NCBI GenBank assembly: GCA_963556145.1
Contig: OY744468.1
Location: 5,270,001 to 5,334,000 of the forward strand
Reading direction: 5' to 3'
DNA length: 64,000 nt
Source of the DNA: Hygrocybe punicea
Lineage: Eukaryota; Basidiomycota; Agaricomycetes; Agaricales; Hygrophoraceae
The position numbers were made by a program, and so were the translations under genes. Shown here one piece after another: positions 23,819 to 35,174 of the stretch. Within the stretch, counting starts at the first letter, position 1; every line of letters starts with the position of its first letter. The notes below the pieces were generated by a model. The model made no database searches. It saw only the letters and a program-made list of their open reading frames with translations, and was not told the DNA's origin.

Positions 23819-24635
23819 GACGTTGCGATGGCCACGAACACAGGATTTGTTGCGATTCCCGACCTTTGGAGGGTGATTCGGACACCGAGACAAATAGAAC
23901 AATGAGAGCAACGTTGCACCACCAGAGGTGCCGCTTCGAATTCTCCTGTTCGAATTCTCCTGAAACGTTGACCTTCCGCACTTTCTCCACAGCTTTTAAT
24001 TGTTACAACAAATTGGGAACGACCTGCCTTTTTTGGACTTGCCTTTTGTGCAGACATACTATAGCTGGACACCGCCATGATATAACTGAGTTTGAAAATA
24101 TAACTAAGGACAAATAAAAGTAACACAACCAAACATTCAAATGTATCTGCACTAGTGAGCCTCTAGTGACTGTGTTTTCTGATAAATAAATATTGGAAAA
24201 ATTATGATATACTCCTGGTATGCTATTCTACAATTATTCCTGCAAGATGTAAGTGATATAAGCAGTACTATATGCAAAATAAAGTGAAAATGACCAAATT
24301 CAGCACAATCATGAAGTTTTTGCTTTCTTTTAGGTCAAATACAATTTCTATTGCTTGGGTCTTGCAGAGACTATTGTACAATAGCTGTTTGGGAGTACAT
24401 TGTAATTTTTCTGGGATTTAGCTGTTAGAAAATGCCTTCAGAATTCAAGCTTTACAATGAAAAACACCCCTTAGGTGTGATGGTGCCATCTCCAACAGCG
24501 GTCAGTCCTCATCATACTTGTCCAGGGCTGGACAATAATGGTAGTTGCAGGGGGAAAGTTGGAAGGTGAGAGTTCTGGGAGTGTACCTGGGGCCAATATG
24601 TAAGTGCCCCTCTAGTGTTTCCACAGCTATGACCA
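23819..24635. other. Host-to-repeat transition, no gene seen
   Basis: Upstream of the aldo-keto reductase. Base composition shifts to AT-rich and CpG becomes scarce from about 24.1 kb, marking the start of the repeat-rich block. Confidence 0.5.
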
Positions 24636-24941
24636 ATGTTTTTCAAGAAATGGCTATATCATTCCTAATAAAATGGCTAACATTACAAGAATATTTGAGC
24701 ATGTAGAAGACATGAAAAGCTAAAGGGTCCTCTGCCAACATTAGTCGATTGAATCAGCCTTTGCTCACTCATTTGACATCAGCTTTAAATTGTAGCTGAT
24801 TCAAAGCTGGTTACAAAGGCTCATCCAATTGACTAATGTTGGCAGAGGACCCTTTGGCTTTTCATGTCTTCTACATGCTCAAATATTCTTGTAATTTCAG
24901 CCATTTCATTAGGAATGATATAGCCATTTCTTGAAAAACAT
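24636..24941. repeat. Fold-back palindrome 1 (~306 bp), MITE-like
   Basis: Two ~150-bp arms are near-perfect reverse complements around about 24,789. The outer ends read ATGTTTTTCAAGAAATGGCT and its complement; inner parts include GGGTCCTCTGCCAACATTAG on the left and the complement on the right. No coding capacity. It shares a core with palindrome 2 at 25,454-25,879. Confidence 0.9.
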
Positions 24942-25453
24942 CTGTCAACATCCTGGCCTCACTCTCCCTTGCCCTTGGTGATGGTGATGGTGACAGTGAG
25001 GCTAAAGCAGTGTATTAGATTGAAGACAGTGAGCTACACAGGGAGTGTAGACTGTGTTGTAGACTGGAGGAGAATCACTATGGTGCATAGTATACAAGAA
25101 AGTATAAGGCTTGTTCTATTGAAATAGATGAACTAAAAAAGGGAAATATAATTATAAAAGAAACAATAAATACTCAGGAAGTGAAATGGATCAAAGACAA
25201 CAGATATGGAATGCTCAGGCATGGCACTTACATTATTTCAACACAGTCACAGTAGTGGTAGCAAAGGCTATTTGTAATCTTAGTTGAAAACACTGTTAAG
25301 ATGATGGTGAGAGGAGTGGGTGCAGCCATAGTGTGTTTTACTCTAAGTAGGAGAGACTGTAGGGGGGTGGCAGAAACTGTATAGGGAAGGGAAGTTAGGG
25401 AACTAGGGAGGTGAACTTTGGAACTTAGCATATGCTGTTACTTTGTGAAAATT
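24942..25453. other. AT-rich spacer between the two palindromes
   Basis: No gene or clear element recognised. CpG-poor like its surroundings. Confidence 0.4.
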
Positions 25454-25879
25454 GATTATATTCTTCTCAACAAATTTGATAAAATCACCAAATTATTTGA
25501 GTGTGTCAACCATGTAAAATAACATGAGGTCTTCTGCCAACATTAGTCAATCAAATGATTCATTGTTCAAATATTTCAAATATTTCATTTTAGGTATTTA
25601 ATTAATTAAATTAAATTAAATTCCTTGAGGAAGATGTACATCTATAATATAAAAGCCAACTAGTGATGGCTTTTATATTATATATTATAGATACATCTGC
25701 CTCAAGAAATTAAATTAAATCAATTAAATTAAATACCTAAAATGAAATATTTAAAATATTTGAACAATGACTCATTTGATTGACTAATGTTGGCAGAAGA
25801 CCTCATGTTATTTTACATCATTAACACACTCAAATAATTTTTTGGTGATTTTATCAAATTTATTGAGATGAATCTAATC
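25454..25879. repeat. Fold-back palindrome 2 (~426 bp), MITE-like
   Basis: Arms of ~210 bp meet near 25,665 at GCCAACTAGTGATGGC. Outer ends read GATTATATTCTTCTCAACAA and the approximate complement TTGAGATGAATCTAATC. Each arm contains TCTGCCAACATTAGTC, as in palindrome 1, plus A/T-rich (ATTAA)n segments. No coding capacity. Confidence 0.9.
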
Positions 25880-26169
25880 GACTCTGCTTAAGAAGCACAT
25901 GAAGATTAGCCAGATAATTGGAGCTTACTCTCTCTGGCTTGGAGCCAGGAGAGAAAACAAGTCCATCAAAAAATGACATTTGTGGAGTACAATCGGTAAA
26001 AAGTCTATAGAAGATGGGAGGACGACATGAATGTCAATAAGACAGAAAAAAAAAACAAAGAAAAGGGGTTACTGGCAGGAAAGTGCCCAGTGTTCAAGTG
26101 TTCAAGTAAAGTCCAAGGAAAGATAAGTCCACAAGAGAACAAACTGCAGAATAGTGAGAGATTGAAAAA

Positions 26170-29060
26170 GTGTCAGATGGAGAAAGCAGGACAACCATGG
26201 ATCAAGGCATGGAGAAGAATCGGATTTTTATGAATGTAGATTTGGAAAGCGGAATAAGACCATCTGGTGCAGCCTGGATGATGTGTGGCAGCACCCCCAT
26301 AATGGCAAGAGAGGTGGCACCGCCTGCACACATTGACTGGCCTGCCAATGTGACCAGGAAGAGACTCCACAGGTGTTTGATGAACCAGGAGCAGTGTGGG
26401 ACAGAGCCATCAGACTTAAGCCAGAGCTGAGGGTGAAAAGGCAAAAGCTTGTCATGAGAGGCTAAGTAAAGATGGAAGTGGTGGTAGGGGTCATCAACTT
26501 CAGGGAGTCATTGAATGTGGAGTGTGTTGCCTTCAAAGAAAGTGTCTGCTTTGTGGGAAGGTAGAAGATAGCTGTAGCTCATTGTTGTGGAAGAGACAGA
26601 GTGCTGTAGTGAAAGTTTGTGGGGGTTATGCAGAGAAGATTGATCAGGGTATGTGAGTTTGCCAAGCCACAGGAGTGTGAAGAAGCCAGTGAGGAGCTGT
26701 GCAATAAAAAGCTTGTCATCATGGGATGGAGAGTTACCAAAGGATGTGATGGCAAGGCACAGGTCAGCGCATGACAGCAGATCTTTGTGGTTTGTTGATG
26801 AGCCGAAACAACATTTGCAACCAGCAAGGGTTTTGGAAACAAGGCGACTATTGCAGTGTTTATGAGCATTGGGGAAGTGGTTCTCTAGCTGATTCGCAAT
26901 TCTCGACAGGTAGTTGTCAACTGAAGAAGGTTTAATGTGAGTGGACATGAAGATGACGAAAAAGCTAAGGGTTTCTGGTGTGGGGTCTATGGGGAAATGG
27001 TGGATTTTGCAGAAAGTGATGTAAAAATTGAGAGCAGAAGTGTAAGTGGAACAAGTGGATTTGTCAATAGAAAGACCTAAAGCTATTGAGCATTCATGTA
27101 ATAAACACTCAAGGGTCCACAGCTCACGAAAGTGCTGCCGGGACCGGGTGGGGTGGTGACCTCAGCATATTTTGAGGGGGTTTTTCAAATGTTGGTAGTG
27201 GGTGGATGCGAAGCCAGAGGTTAGGCTGGTGCACTAGTGCTATGTCAACACAGTTGTCAGACAGGGCATCAGCGACAACATTGGAAGAACCTTTGATCAG
27301 GCATACTCAAAGGTTGATGGAGTGGGCAATCATGATATCAACTACGCTCTTCAGATCTCATTGTAAAGAGACTTTACTGTGAGGCTGTTGAACATGTCAA
27401 ACATGTTTGTGCTGTCAGTGTAAATCGCCAAGCAACCAGATAAAGAAGCACTAGCAGTGTGCTCAAGAGCCCAAAGCACCATGAGGGCCTTGAGGTAGAA
27501 AATGTTGCCAGGAGGGGCATATGAAGGGGGTCAGTGCTGGAATGCTAGTTTGGTGGAGGGGTAGACGAAGGCCAGACTGGTGAGGCAGGCATCGCCATAG
27601 ATTGTAATGTTGGCATCCAGAGGCCCCCAAACAGAAGCATTGAGGACATGTACCCCCACAGTGGACTCTATATGATGATGCAGCCAGAGTAAGTCAGCAA
27701 TGATGGCTTTGTTGAGGAAAATGAGTGCATCTGAGTTTGATTTTCCAGCAATTTGTCATAGATGTTGGACAGTGAAGGTTGCAAGAGAGGGAAAACATTT
27801 AGAGCCCAATTCACCCAGCCAGCCATGCATGGGAATTTCTGCAGTGAGTGCTGGCAGCCGCCTTGGGGAGCCTTGACAAACTCAATGATGGCATTCAAAA
27901 GGTTGATATGAGCAGTGGGTACCATCATGAAAGTCATGGCATTAGCATCACATTCAAAACCAATGATCATAAGTGTGTCACTGAACTCTTGCTTCTCCTT
28001 CTCATGGGGGAGGCCAATCTCATCCCAGAGTAGGAGGAGCTGAGTCTGCTTGTGTGGGTACCAAGTATTGTAAGGGGCATAGACTCATAGTAAGCTAAGT
28101 GACCAGTGACCTCAAAAGAGAACATGTCATCAATGTAGGTAAACAGATCCATGAGATGCTTGATATATATCATGATCCAAATGACTAGTGCCATGAAGGC
28201 AGCCCAGATGCGGTAGGCTCCCCTGTTGCCAAAATTATTGTTGCGATATACAAACCACTCACCATCTATCATCATGATTTGCTTCACTTGGTAAAGGAAA
28301 TATACTGGCATCTGGTGGTAAGCCTGAGAAATGTCAGACTTAAAAAGTGTCAGGGGAACAATACCATGATCTTATTGGAAATTGAGTAACACCTGCCCAA
28401 GGTTGTGTAACATGTTGAGGTGTGAGCCTATGATGGCTGAGCGAGAGATGAGTGAGTTGAGAAAATGAATGCTGGCACTGTGGTCAATGATGAGGTGGAG
28501 ATTGACTGATCAAGGTTTTGGGACAGCATGGATAGGCATGCTGTACATACCTGGCAGAAGCTCCCTGCCAAAAGAAGGGGAGAAATGATCAAGTGCAACT
28601 TATCACATTGAGAATGAATGAAGGCACATTCCTTCTCAGTTTTGGGGGGGTGGTGTGAAGCATCATGTGTGGTTGGATATGAGGGGTTCCAGACCAACCA
28701 TGGCCAGAATCCTTGGCAAAGGCCTGTAAGAACTGAGAGAATGAAAGGATGGTGAGAAGTGAGAAGTGAGCAGTAGACCAAAGGTAGCAACGTGGATTGG
28801 AGTGATGATCTTGAACAAGTGGGGATGTTGGGAGATGGTAGAAACCAGGGCATTGGTGTATTCAGAGGAAGGGGGTTGAGGGAGGGGTGGATCAAACTTG
28901 GTCATGAGTGTGGAAGGATACGTGCTGGTGTCAAGGTTGGACCAGAGGAAATTATGAAAAAGGCAGGGATGGGATTCATGAGAGGTGACATCAAGGCTTT
29001 GTTGATTTGCAGAAGGGGGCCATGTGGTCACTCTTTTGACAGGTTGAGCAGACATGCAGA
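26170..29060 (-). mobile_element. Old, CpG-depleted DIRS-like (YR) retroelement relic
   Basis: Reading right to left, remnants of the polyprotein order seen in DIRS retroelements appear. First, a conserved pre-RT segment (FKIITPIHVATFGLLLTSH). Then a reverse transcriptase with the catalytic box LFTYIDDMFSFEV (YIDD at 28126-28137). Then an RNase H-side segment (CMAGWVNWALNVFPLLQPSL at 27668-27970). Last, a tyrosine recombinase (26508-26948, with KPSSVDNYLSRIANQLE; C-terminal part 26173-26444, with AGQSMCAGGAT and FQIYIHKNP). Stops and frame changes are frequent and CpG is rare throughout, with many TG/CA dinucleotides in its place. It is colinear with the CpG-rich element at 30.3-35.2 kb, which makes the assignment firm. 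Terminal repeats were not found. Confidence 0.82.
26173..26948 (-). pseudogene. Tyrosine recombinase relic of the old DIRS-like element
   Basis: Homologous to the recombinase of the second element. The box-I arginine region reads LLWLGKL, where active members have Arg before L-x-EL. Box II reads AGQSMCAGGAT in place of H-x-x-R, so both the His and the Arg are lost. Dead as an enzyme. Confidence 0.75.
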
Positions 29061-30331
29061 TATCAACATTAGGAAGTGCTCAAGGGGCATATTCCCTCAT
29101 TGTGACATTGGCAAGGCTCAGCCTTCTTCTTTGTGTCCGATCATGCACAATTGGGTGAAGTTCAGACATCACGTCACTGCTGCAGTGAAGAGTTAATGAA
29201 CTCAAGGGGAAATAAAAATATATTTGACTCTGGGTGAGATAAAGTTATGAATAAAATTCATAAGGAGGGAAGGGGATACGCTAACCTGGGTGGGGCAATG
29301 TCATGGGGGGGTCATGGTCTAATGTCATTGCGAGCTGTGGGGGTTACCCAAGACAAGGGGGTCTGCCCCAAGAACCAGACTAAACGTAAAGAAGAAAAAA
29401 GAAGAAAAAGTCTGAACCAACAACAAGAACAGTATATATAGTGACTGGTCTTGAGGGGAGGTAAATGGAAATCCAACCATGAAGCTACAGCAAGTCCAAC
29501 TACACTATGTGTTCACCATGAGGCAGACATAAGGTGTCCTCATGTTGATGTTCTTGTGATCCAACTGGAGGCCCAGGTGTCATTGAGGGATAGAGGAGGT
29601 CTGGATGACTTGAATGATTTGTCATCAGATCATGTGATATGCAGAATTGCCAATTTTGGGTCTACACTTGCTGTAATGGGTAAGTGTGCAGTCTGGCAAG
29701 TGCATTGCACAGTTGGGTTGAAGAGAGGTATCGTCCAGTATGGGATTGGTGAAGAGAGTGTCTTGAGGTAACATGGATATAGCAACAAGGTCAGTATGAA
29801 AGAAAACAAAGGAATGTGCTGAGGAAAAACCAACTAGGACAGTGGGATAGTCGAGGTCAGACATGTGAACAGCATATGCTGTGCTGGATGATGATGTCTG
29901 TGTCAATGACATATCGAGGGGCGATGTCTTGTCCTGTGTGTAGAACAATGCAGTCCACCTGATGTTGGTATTTGTCCAAGAAAGGGTATCTAATCAAGCA
30001 CCTTTCAGTTTTTTGGTGAAAGAGATAACCGAACGCAGCCTTGTCCTGAAACAGCGGCAAGGCCCAGAATTTGATAAGTATGTAATACACGAGAATAAAC
30101 GGTGCGGTGCTAAAAGTTAAGGAAATTGGTAGGAGAGGGTAGAGAATGGGTGGAGTCAAAATGTGGAGTAAAGGGATGGTCCGAGGTACAACACAACGAC
30201 GCGAAAGGTCCAATAAAAGGGTGAGAGAAATGTGTCCGTGGGATACAAAATAAAAGGCAGTGAAAAGTGTCCGGGAAAAGTATGGAGATGAAATTGTGAG
30301 CCCGGAAGGGCGATGGTGAGCACCAGTTGCA
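29060..30331. other. Junction between the two DIRS-like elements
   Basis: To about 29,990 the DNA is CpG-poor and unrecognised, probably the 5' part of the old element or other relics. From ~29,990 CpG becomes common and the sequence is likely the 3' untranslated end of the younger element (a 162-codon minus ORF here has no family signature). The exact boundary and any target duplication were not resolved. Confidence 0.4.
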
Positions 30332-32153
30332 TCAGCGACGCGCAAATAAGAAGGCGGCTTGCAGAGTTGGATGTTTCCGGACGTAGATCTGCCAAGCGTC
30401 GGAAGCCCAACGGCTGATGCATTGGATCAGGTAAGGCGGAACACCAGCAGAGGCAAGGTCAGTGGCCCCACCAGAGCAGAGAGAGTGGCCACCGATTGAC
30501 GGGTCCAGAAAATGGGAGCGCAAGCGGCGGAGGAACCAAGAGTGGGTGGGGAGAGAGCCATCTGAGCGGAGAAAAAGTTCGGCATAGAAGGGGAAAAGTC
30601 GGTCGCGCAACTTGAGGTAACAGGTGAACAGAAGCAGGGGGTTGTCTGGAGTCGTAGTATGGTGGAGCAGAATGCGGGAACCTTCGAAGAAACGGTCTGC
30701 TGATATGCAGTCTCTCCCTTTTGGCATGGAATTTCTCATAGGATCCAATTCTACTTTCCCTACAACTCTTCCGCGTCCCGCATACATGCAAAACATCAGC
30801 GTGCCGCCTGCGACTTGCGCGACTTACGCCGATCAACGCGCGCGTGACTGTGACATTTTCACTTTATCTTAACTGCGCAGCCCGGTCTCAGTACGCTGAA
30901 ACACAACCGTTAAACACGTCCTATACGTTCGGACACCAATTCCGATACCAGAAATGTAATTCATCTGGTTTATCTTTGTCTTTTCGCCGACTTTCATGCG
31001 ATATTCGCCGTTATTTCAAATCCTTCGCTATTCCATTCCCGTTTCGTTGCTTTCATGCGATATTTCGCTGCATTTCTATTTCACTCATCCACCCTTAAAC
31101 CCCTATCCCTTTAGAATATAAAAAATGTCCTGTAGTAGAAAATAAAGGAAGAAGAACCCAGTTCTCCCCTCCCCACTAGTTTGCATCTTAAGTTTAAAAA
31201 TCCAGTCATTCCTACTCAAATCTGCATCTTTTCTCATTGCGCACTCTCCGCTATCGTGACCTAAGTCGTAGCGTAGAACCCTCGTCTCGTCGCGTCATCA
31301 CTGCGTATCATGCTGTCATCTAGGACACTCAGCTAAGCCTTCCGATTCTTGTTTATCACTGCATTGCGATATCGCGTTATCTCATGACTCTCCGCGTTTG
31401 TTTATTTGATCGCGCATATTATCGCGCATTATTGCGTTATTGTCGGGAGTGTCCCAAGTCCCGTTCGCACCTTCGCGACGTTTTCATCTTTTATTATCTC
31501 TTTATCGAGGGTCATAGACGTGGAAACCGTATCACTGCCTTGTGGCCTGGAAGGAAGAATTCGAAGGACTGATCATGGAGGGTTACCGACCCGCGCATAA
31601 TGACCTTGCAGTAGTCTTGGAGATGAAGTGCGTCCGGCCAAACAAGTTCACTGAGGCAGAGAAGGCCATGGAAAGCCGTCGAGGTCAGAGCAATGAAGAG
31701 CACATCGTTATAAGAGGGGTGGGCAAGGTAAGAGGTGCAGAGGGAGGAGAGTTTGGTCCGGGAGAGGGCACGTTTGCGGGTGACAGCCGTCGAGCGAAGT
31801 TTCTTGCAACCCACAAGCATTTTGGAAATGAGGTGGTGGCGACGGAGAGCGCGGACGTCTGGGTAGAACGGTTCGAGTTGGTTGTAGATACTGGAGAGAT
31901 AGTTGTCGACAGATTGGGGTTTGATATGGAAACACATGTACACTATGTAGTAACTGAACGTGTCCGCCATTGGCACCGGGGAGAAGTGGTGGTCAGAGCA
32001 GAAACAAAGGTAAGATTTGAGAGTGGAAGAATATGCAGTGGCTGTACTGGGTTCAATAGCGCAACCCATCGCGATTGCCCGTTCATGTTGCAACCGCGAG
32101 ATTGGCCAAGGTTCCCGACGGGGTTGCCTGGCTGAACAGGTCATCGTGTTCAT
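30332..32153 (-). pseudogene. Tyrosine recombinase of the younger DIRS-like element, interrupted
   Basis: The N-terminal part is 31535-32153 (SVDNYLSSIYNQLEPFYPDV; HGLLCLSELVWPD; EFFLPGHKA), and the C-terminal part is 30332-30700 (ADRFFEGSR; RSDGSLPTHSWFLRRLRSHF; GGHSLCSGGATDLASAGVPP; WQIYVRKHP). The two halves abut exactly if the solo LTR 30701-31534 and one CTGC are removed. Box I has Cys where Arg is expected (LLCLSEL) and box II has HSLC in place of HxxR, so the enzyme would be inactive even without the insertion. The nucleophile Tyr in IYVRKHP remains. Confidence 0.82.
30701..31534. mobile_element. Solo LTR (834 bp) with 4-bp target duplication
   Basis: Begins TGATATGCAG and ends CCGTATCA (TG...CA, with TGATA/TATCA as the inverted tips). 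It is flanked on both sides by CTGC (30697-30700 and 31535-31538). Inside are a TATA-like ATATAAAAAATG near 31117 and an AATAAA near 31140, as expected of an LTR promoter and polyadenylation region. No internal coding region remains, so it is a recombination product of a full element. Confidence 0.87.
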
Positions 32154-32950
32154 AATGGTACTGCCCCCAGCGGAAGACGAGGGGGTTCAAAAGAGACAAT
32201 GTGCATCATAGGTGCAACGTAGTGGACGACATTGTTGCGGCCACATGAGAGTGCGTCCGCGATGACGTTGTTGGTACCAGGTATGTGGAAGATGCGGAAC
32301 TGAACATTGAAGCGGATGGAGAGGTCGACGGCAGCCATCAGGATGGGGTTGTGGGAGGGTTGGGCACGCAGAGTGTTGAAGATGTTGACTGTGTTGGAGT
32401 TGTCGGTAAAGAGGGCAACGCAGGAAGGGAGGGGACGGATGTTGACGAGGGTGTAGTGAAGTGCGGAGAGAACGGTGAGGGCCTCGAGATAGAAAATCCG
32501 GTTATCCAGGACGTTGAAAAGACACTGGTGACCGTTAATGAGTCGCGGGGACCAGAAACCCATCCCCGTTAGGCATGCATCCGAAAACAAGGTAAAGTCG
32601 GCATCCGAAGAAGACCACGCGACAGAGGAAAGGAGATGGACACCGGTGGAGGCCTCGACATGTGTCGCAATCCAGGAGAGTTCATGGACGACGGCGGAGT
32701 TCACCCAGAGGTGCTCGTGGGGAACGGACTTCCCAGCCATCTTGTGGTAGAGGGAGGACAGGCCTGGCCGTAGGAGGGGGTAAACATTGAGGGCCCAGTT
32801 GACCCAGCCCGCCATACGTTGAAAATCGCGTAAGGGGTATCGGCGGCCAGGAGTCGCAAAGGTACGCAGCACCACCAGGAGCTCCACCTGGCAGTCAGGT
32901 GGCATAGTAATGGTGAGGGCATTGGGATCCACCTGGAAGCCAATAATCAT
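32150..32950 (-). pseudogene. RNase H domain of the younger DIRS-like element
   Basis: 266 codons. Acidic catalytic residues can be placed: Asp in LFSDACLTGMGFW, Glu in FYLEALTVLSALHYTL, Asp in ALFTDNSNTVNIF and Asp in NNVIADALSCGRN. The upstream connection MAGWVNWALNVYPLLRPGLS is shared with the old element. It overlaps the start of the recombinase ORF by a few bases. Confidence 0.85.
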
Positions 32951-32962
32951 GAGTGACTCCCC

Positions 32963-33968
32963 TCATTCCTGCTTCTTTTCCTCATGTGGAATGCCGAGGT
33001 CATCCCACAGACCAAGTAGGCGGACCTGTTTGGTCGGCATGTATTTGTTGTACAGGCCGTACCATGCGAGTTCATCAGCGAATTCCCAAGAAAATTTGTC
33101 ATCCACATAAGTGAAGAGGTCCAGGAGTAGGAGAATGTAGACGGCAATCCAGGTGACTAGGCAGGCGAAGGAACCGAAAACGCGGCCGCCGGCACCGTTG
33201 CCAAAATGGTTGCAACGATTCACGAAGCGTTCAGACTCGAAGGTCATCACCTGGCGTATTTGCCAAAGCAGCGCCATCGGCATCAGGCGGTAGGCACGCG
33301 ACATATCAGACTTGAAAATGATGAGATGACGGGAGGGGTGGTCTGCGTGTACACGACGCAAGGTGGATCCGAGTTGATGTAAGTTGTCCATCCACACGAA
33401 ATGGTCCTCCTTGGGAATCAAGGAGTTCTGCGAATAGGGTTCAGCGCTCTGGTCGATGACCATGCGGAGCTTCGAAGAGTGCGGCTTGAGTATCACCCCA
33501 AGCGGCATGCTGTACATCCCGGGAAGGAGGTCGTGGCCAAAGGAGGGTGAAAGCTGCCCGAGCGCGACCTCCACGTCACATTGTTCCAACAGGAAGGCGC
33601 AGTGGGAAGGGTCCAAGATCGGTTGATGCGAGTTGTCCCAGGTCGTCGGGTAGTCGAGGTCAGAAGTGCGTGCCCAAGGCCAGAAGCCAGTGCGTAATGC
33701 ATTGCAGATGGAGTCCACAAAAGGACGATTGGGGTGCGAGGCGAGATAACTCGCAAAGATATCAACATGGATGGGAGTGATGATGGTGAAAAGTCCGGGA
33801 TTGTTTTGGATCGTGGAAATGGCAGCGGTGTTCTGAAGCTCATTCGCGGGCACCGCGGGCACGGGTGGCTCGCGGAGACTGGAAAGGGCGACAGAAAGGC
33901 GTTCCGGTCCGTCTTCGTCCCAAATGAGGTAGCGAGCGTATTTGGGCCGTCGGGACCAAGGGTCTGGC
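32963..33968 (-). pseudogene. Reverse transcriptase of the younger DIRS-like element
   Basis: Open through the RT region. Landmarks: ITPIHVDIFASYLASHPNRP, TGFWPWARTSDLDYPTTWDN, PLGVILKPHSSKLRMVIDQS (finger motif), LIIFKSDMSRAYRLMPM (catalytic Asp of motif A), then LFTYVDDKFSWEF with the catalytic YVDD at 33098-33109. It continues to HEEKKQE at 32963 and changes frame into the RNase H ORF. It is part of a polyprotein copied in a tyrosine-recombinase retroelement. The domain itself looks intact; it is listed as a pseudogene because the element is broken elsewhere. Confidence 0.85.
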
Positions 33969-35174
33969 TTACTTAGGTGGGCAGTCAGGTGCCCTGTGTG
34001 CGGTAGAATGGCACTTGGAGCAATGGTGGACATAATTGCACTTGCTGGCAGAGTTCGGGCACTTGTTGTCATTCCAGTGGCGGCACGCGTCCCGTCGTCG
34101 AGTTTGCGTGGGGATTCCGGGTGCTCGTCGAGATTCGTGTTGTCTATCCCAAAAGTGGATCCAGTGGAGTTGCAAATCCGCGAATTCGTGTGCGTTGGTA
34201 AGGAGGATATCCCGGTGTTGGGCGACGTGGATGCGGATGCCTTTGTCGAGGGAGATGACATGTTGGTGTTGATCTGCAGGAAGGGCGGCGAAGAGCCCGG
34301 AAACGTAGCGCCCGAAACGCCATAGTTCGGATTCTCGCTGTGGGAAGACGAAGGCGGTGGCCTCAACGGTTGGTTCCCAAGCGGTGATCCATTCACCATG
34401 GGAGGTGACAGTTTTGGCAGGGGACGAAGGCCCGAGTGAGATTTCAAAGGAACCGACCTGTTCCTTGTGTGAGTTTTCAGTGGAAGTGGTGAAGAGTCCG
34501 GAGAGGACGTGATCAAGGTCGACAGCCCGCCCGGAGACGAGGCTGGTCCACTCAGACTGAGGGAACTGCAGGCATGAAGCTGAGTTGAGAATGGAAGCGA
34601 CGGTGAGTTTGATATCTCGTGAGAAGTTGTTGAGAAGGGTACGCGTTTCGTGTAAGGACGGACGGAGGAGCGATGGATGGAGAGATTCTTGGATGACCCA
34701 CAGGAAAAGAGCAATATCAACGCGCCATTTCGTAGGACTAGGTTGCTCTTCGGGATCGTCGAGGGACTTGCTGGCTCCACGTTTAGTCGGTCGAGTAAGG
34801 ACAAGGCTGTCTTCCCCACAGCTGTCCCTGGGTTCCGCCTCCTGGTCTCCCTCAGCATAACTGATGTCGATAAGTCAATTGAGTGTGTTTGAGCGGTCAG
34901 AACCACCCTTTCGTATGTTGTCATAGCTGTCGAGCATCCAGCAATAGGCTCCGAAAGCCTGTCGATTAACAGTATCGTCTTCATGGATGGCTCTGAAAGG
35001 TATCGCGGCGGTGAGTTCCAGGATGGCCATGGGCTTGTCGATCTTGCCTGCACGGTAATCCTCGGTGACCTTGACACACATGTCCCTAACCATTGGCTCA
35101 AAGGTCATTTCCAGGTCAAAGGATGTCGCCTGGGTTTGACTTTGTGCCTCGTTGTTGTTCTCATTTTGAGGCAT
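33969..35174 (-). pseudogene. gag-like gene of the younger DIRS-like element
   Basis: The first ORF (34875-35174) begins MPQNENNNEAQSQTQATSFD and continues with a folded-looking segment (EPMVRDMCVKVTEDYRAGKI). It stops at TGA after RSNTLN, but the same frame continues with sensible acidic text (ISYAEGDQEAEPRDSCGEDS), so the stop is probably a CGA-to-TGA change. Near 33969-34175 a Cys/His array reads CRHWNDNKCPN, SKCNYVHHCSKCHSTAHRAP and DC, a nucleic-acid-binding knuckle. A 712-codon ORF covering this interval is in the wrong frame for gag until about 33,970. Confidence 0.7.

Larger units (their letters stand above)
30332..35174 (-). mobile_element. Younger DIRS-like (YR) retroelement, split by a solo LTR
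   Basis: Order from right to left: gag, zinc-knuckle-like region, reverse transcriptase, RNase H, tyrosine recombinase. This gag-RT-RH-YR order is that of DIRS-type retroelements. CpG content is normal, unlike the neighbouring old copy. Lesions: an in-frame TGA in gag (34875-34877), loss of recombinase arginines, and an 834-bp solo LTR inside the recombinase. Terminal repeats were not resolved. Confidence 0.85.

Noticed and set aside
28792..29196. Plus-strand ORF of 134 codons
   Set aside because: Complement of the old retroelement's coding strand; no independent support.
31542..32135. Plus-strand ORF of 197 codons
   Set aside because: Mirror of the recombinase coding region, kept open by the complementary strand's codon bias.
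33970..35101. N-terminal two-fifths of the 712-codon ORF as a Ser/Pro-rich protein
   Set aside because: It is out of frame with the gag and zinc-knuckle text on the same strand; only the RT end of that ORF is real.
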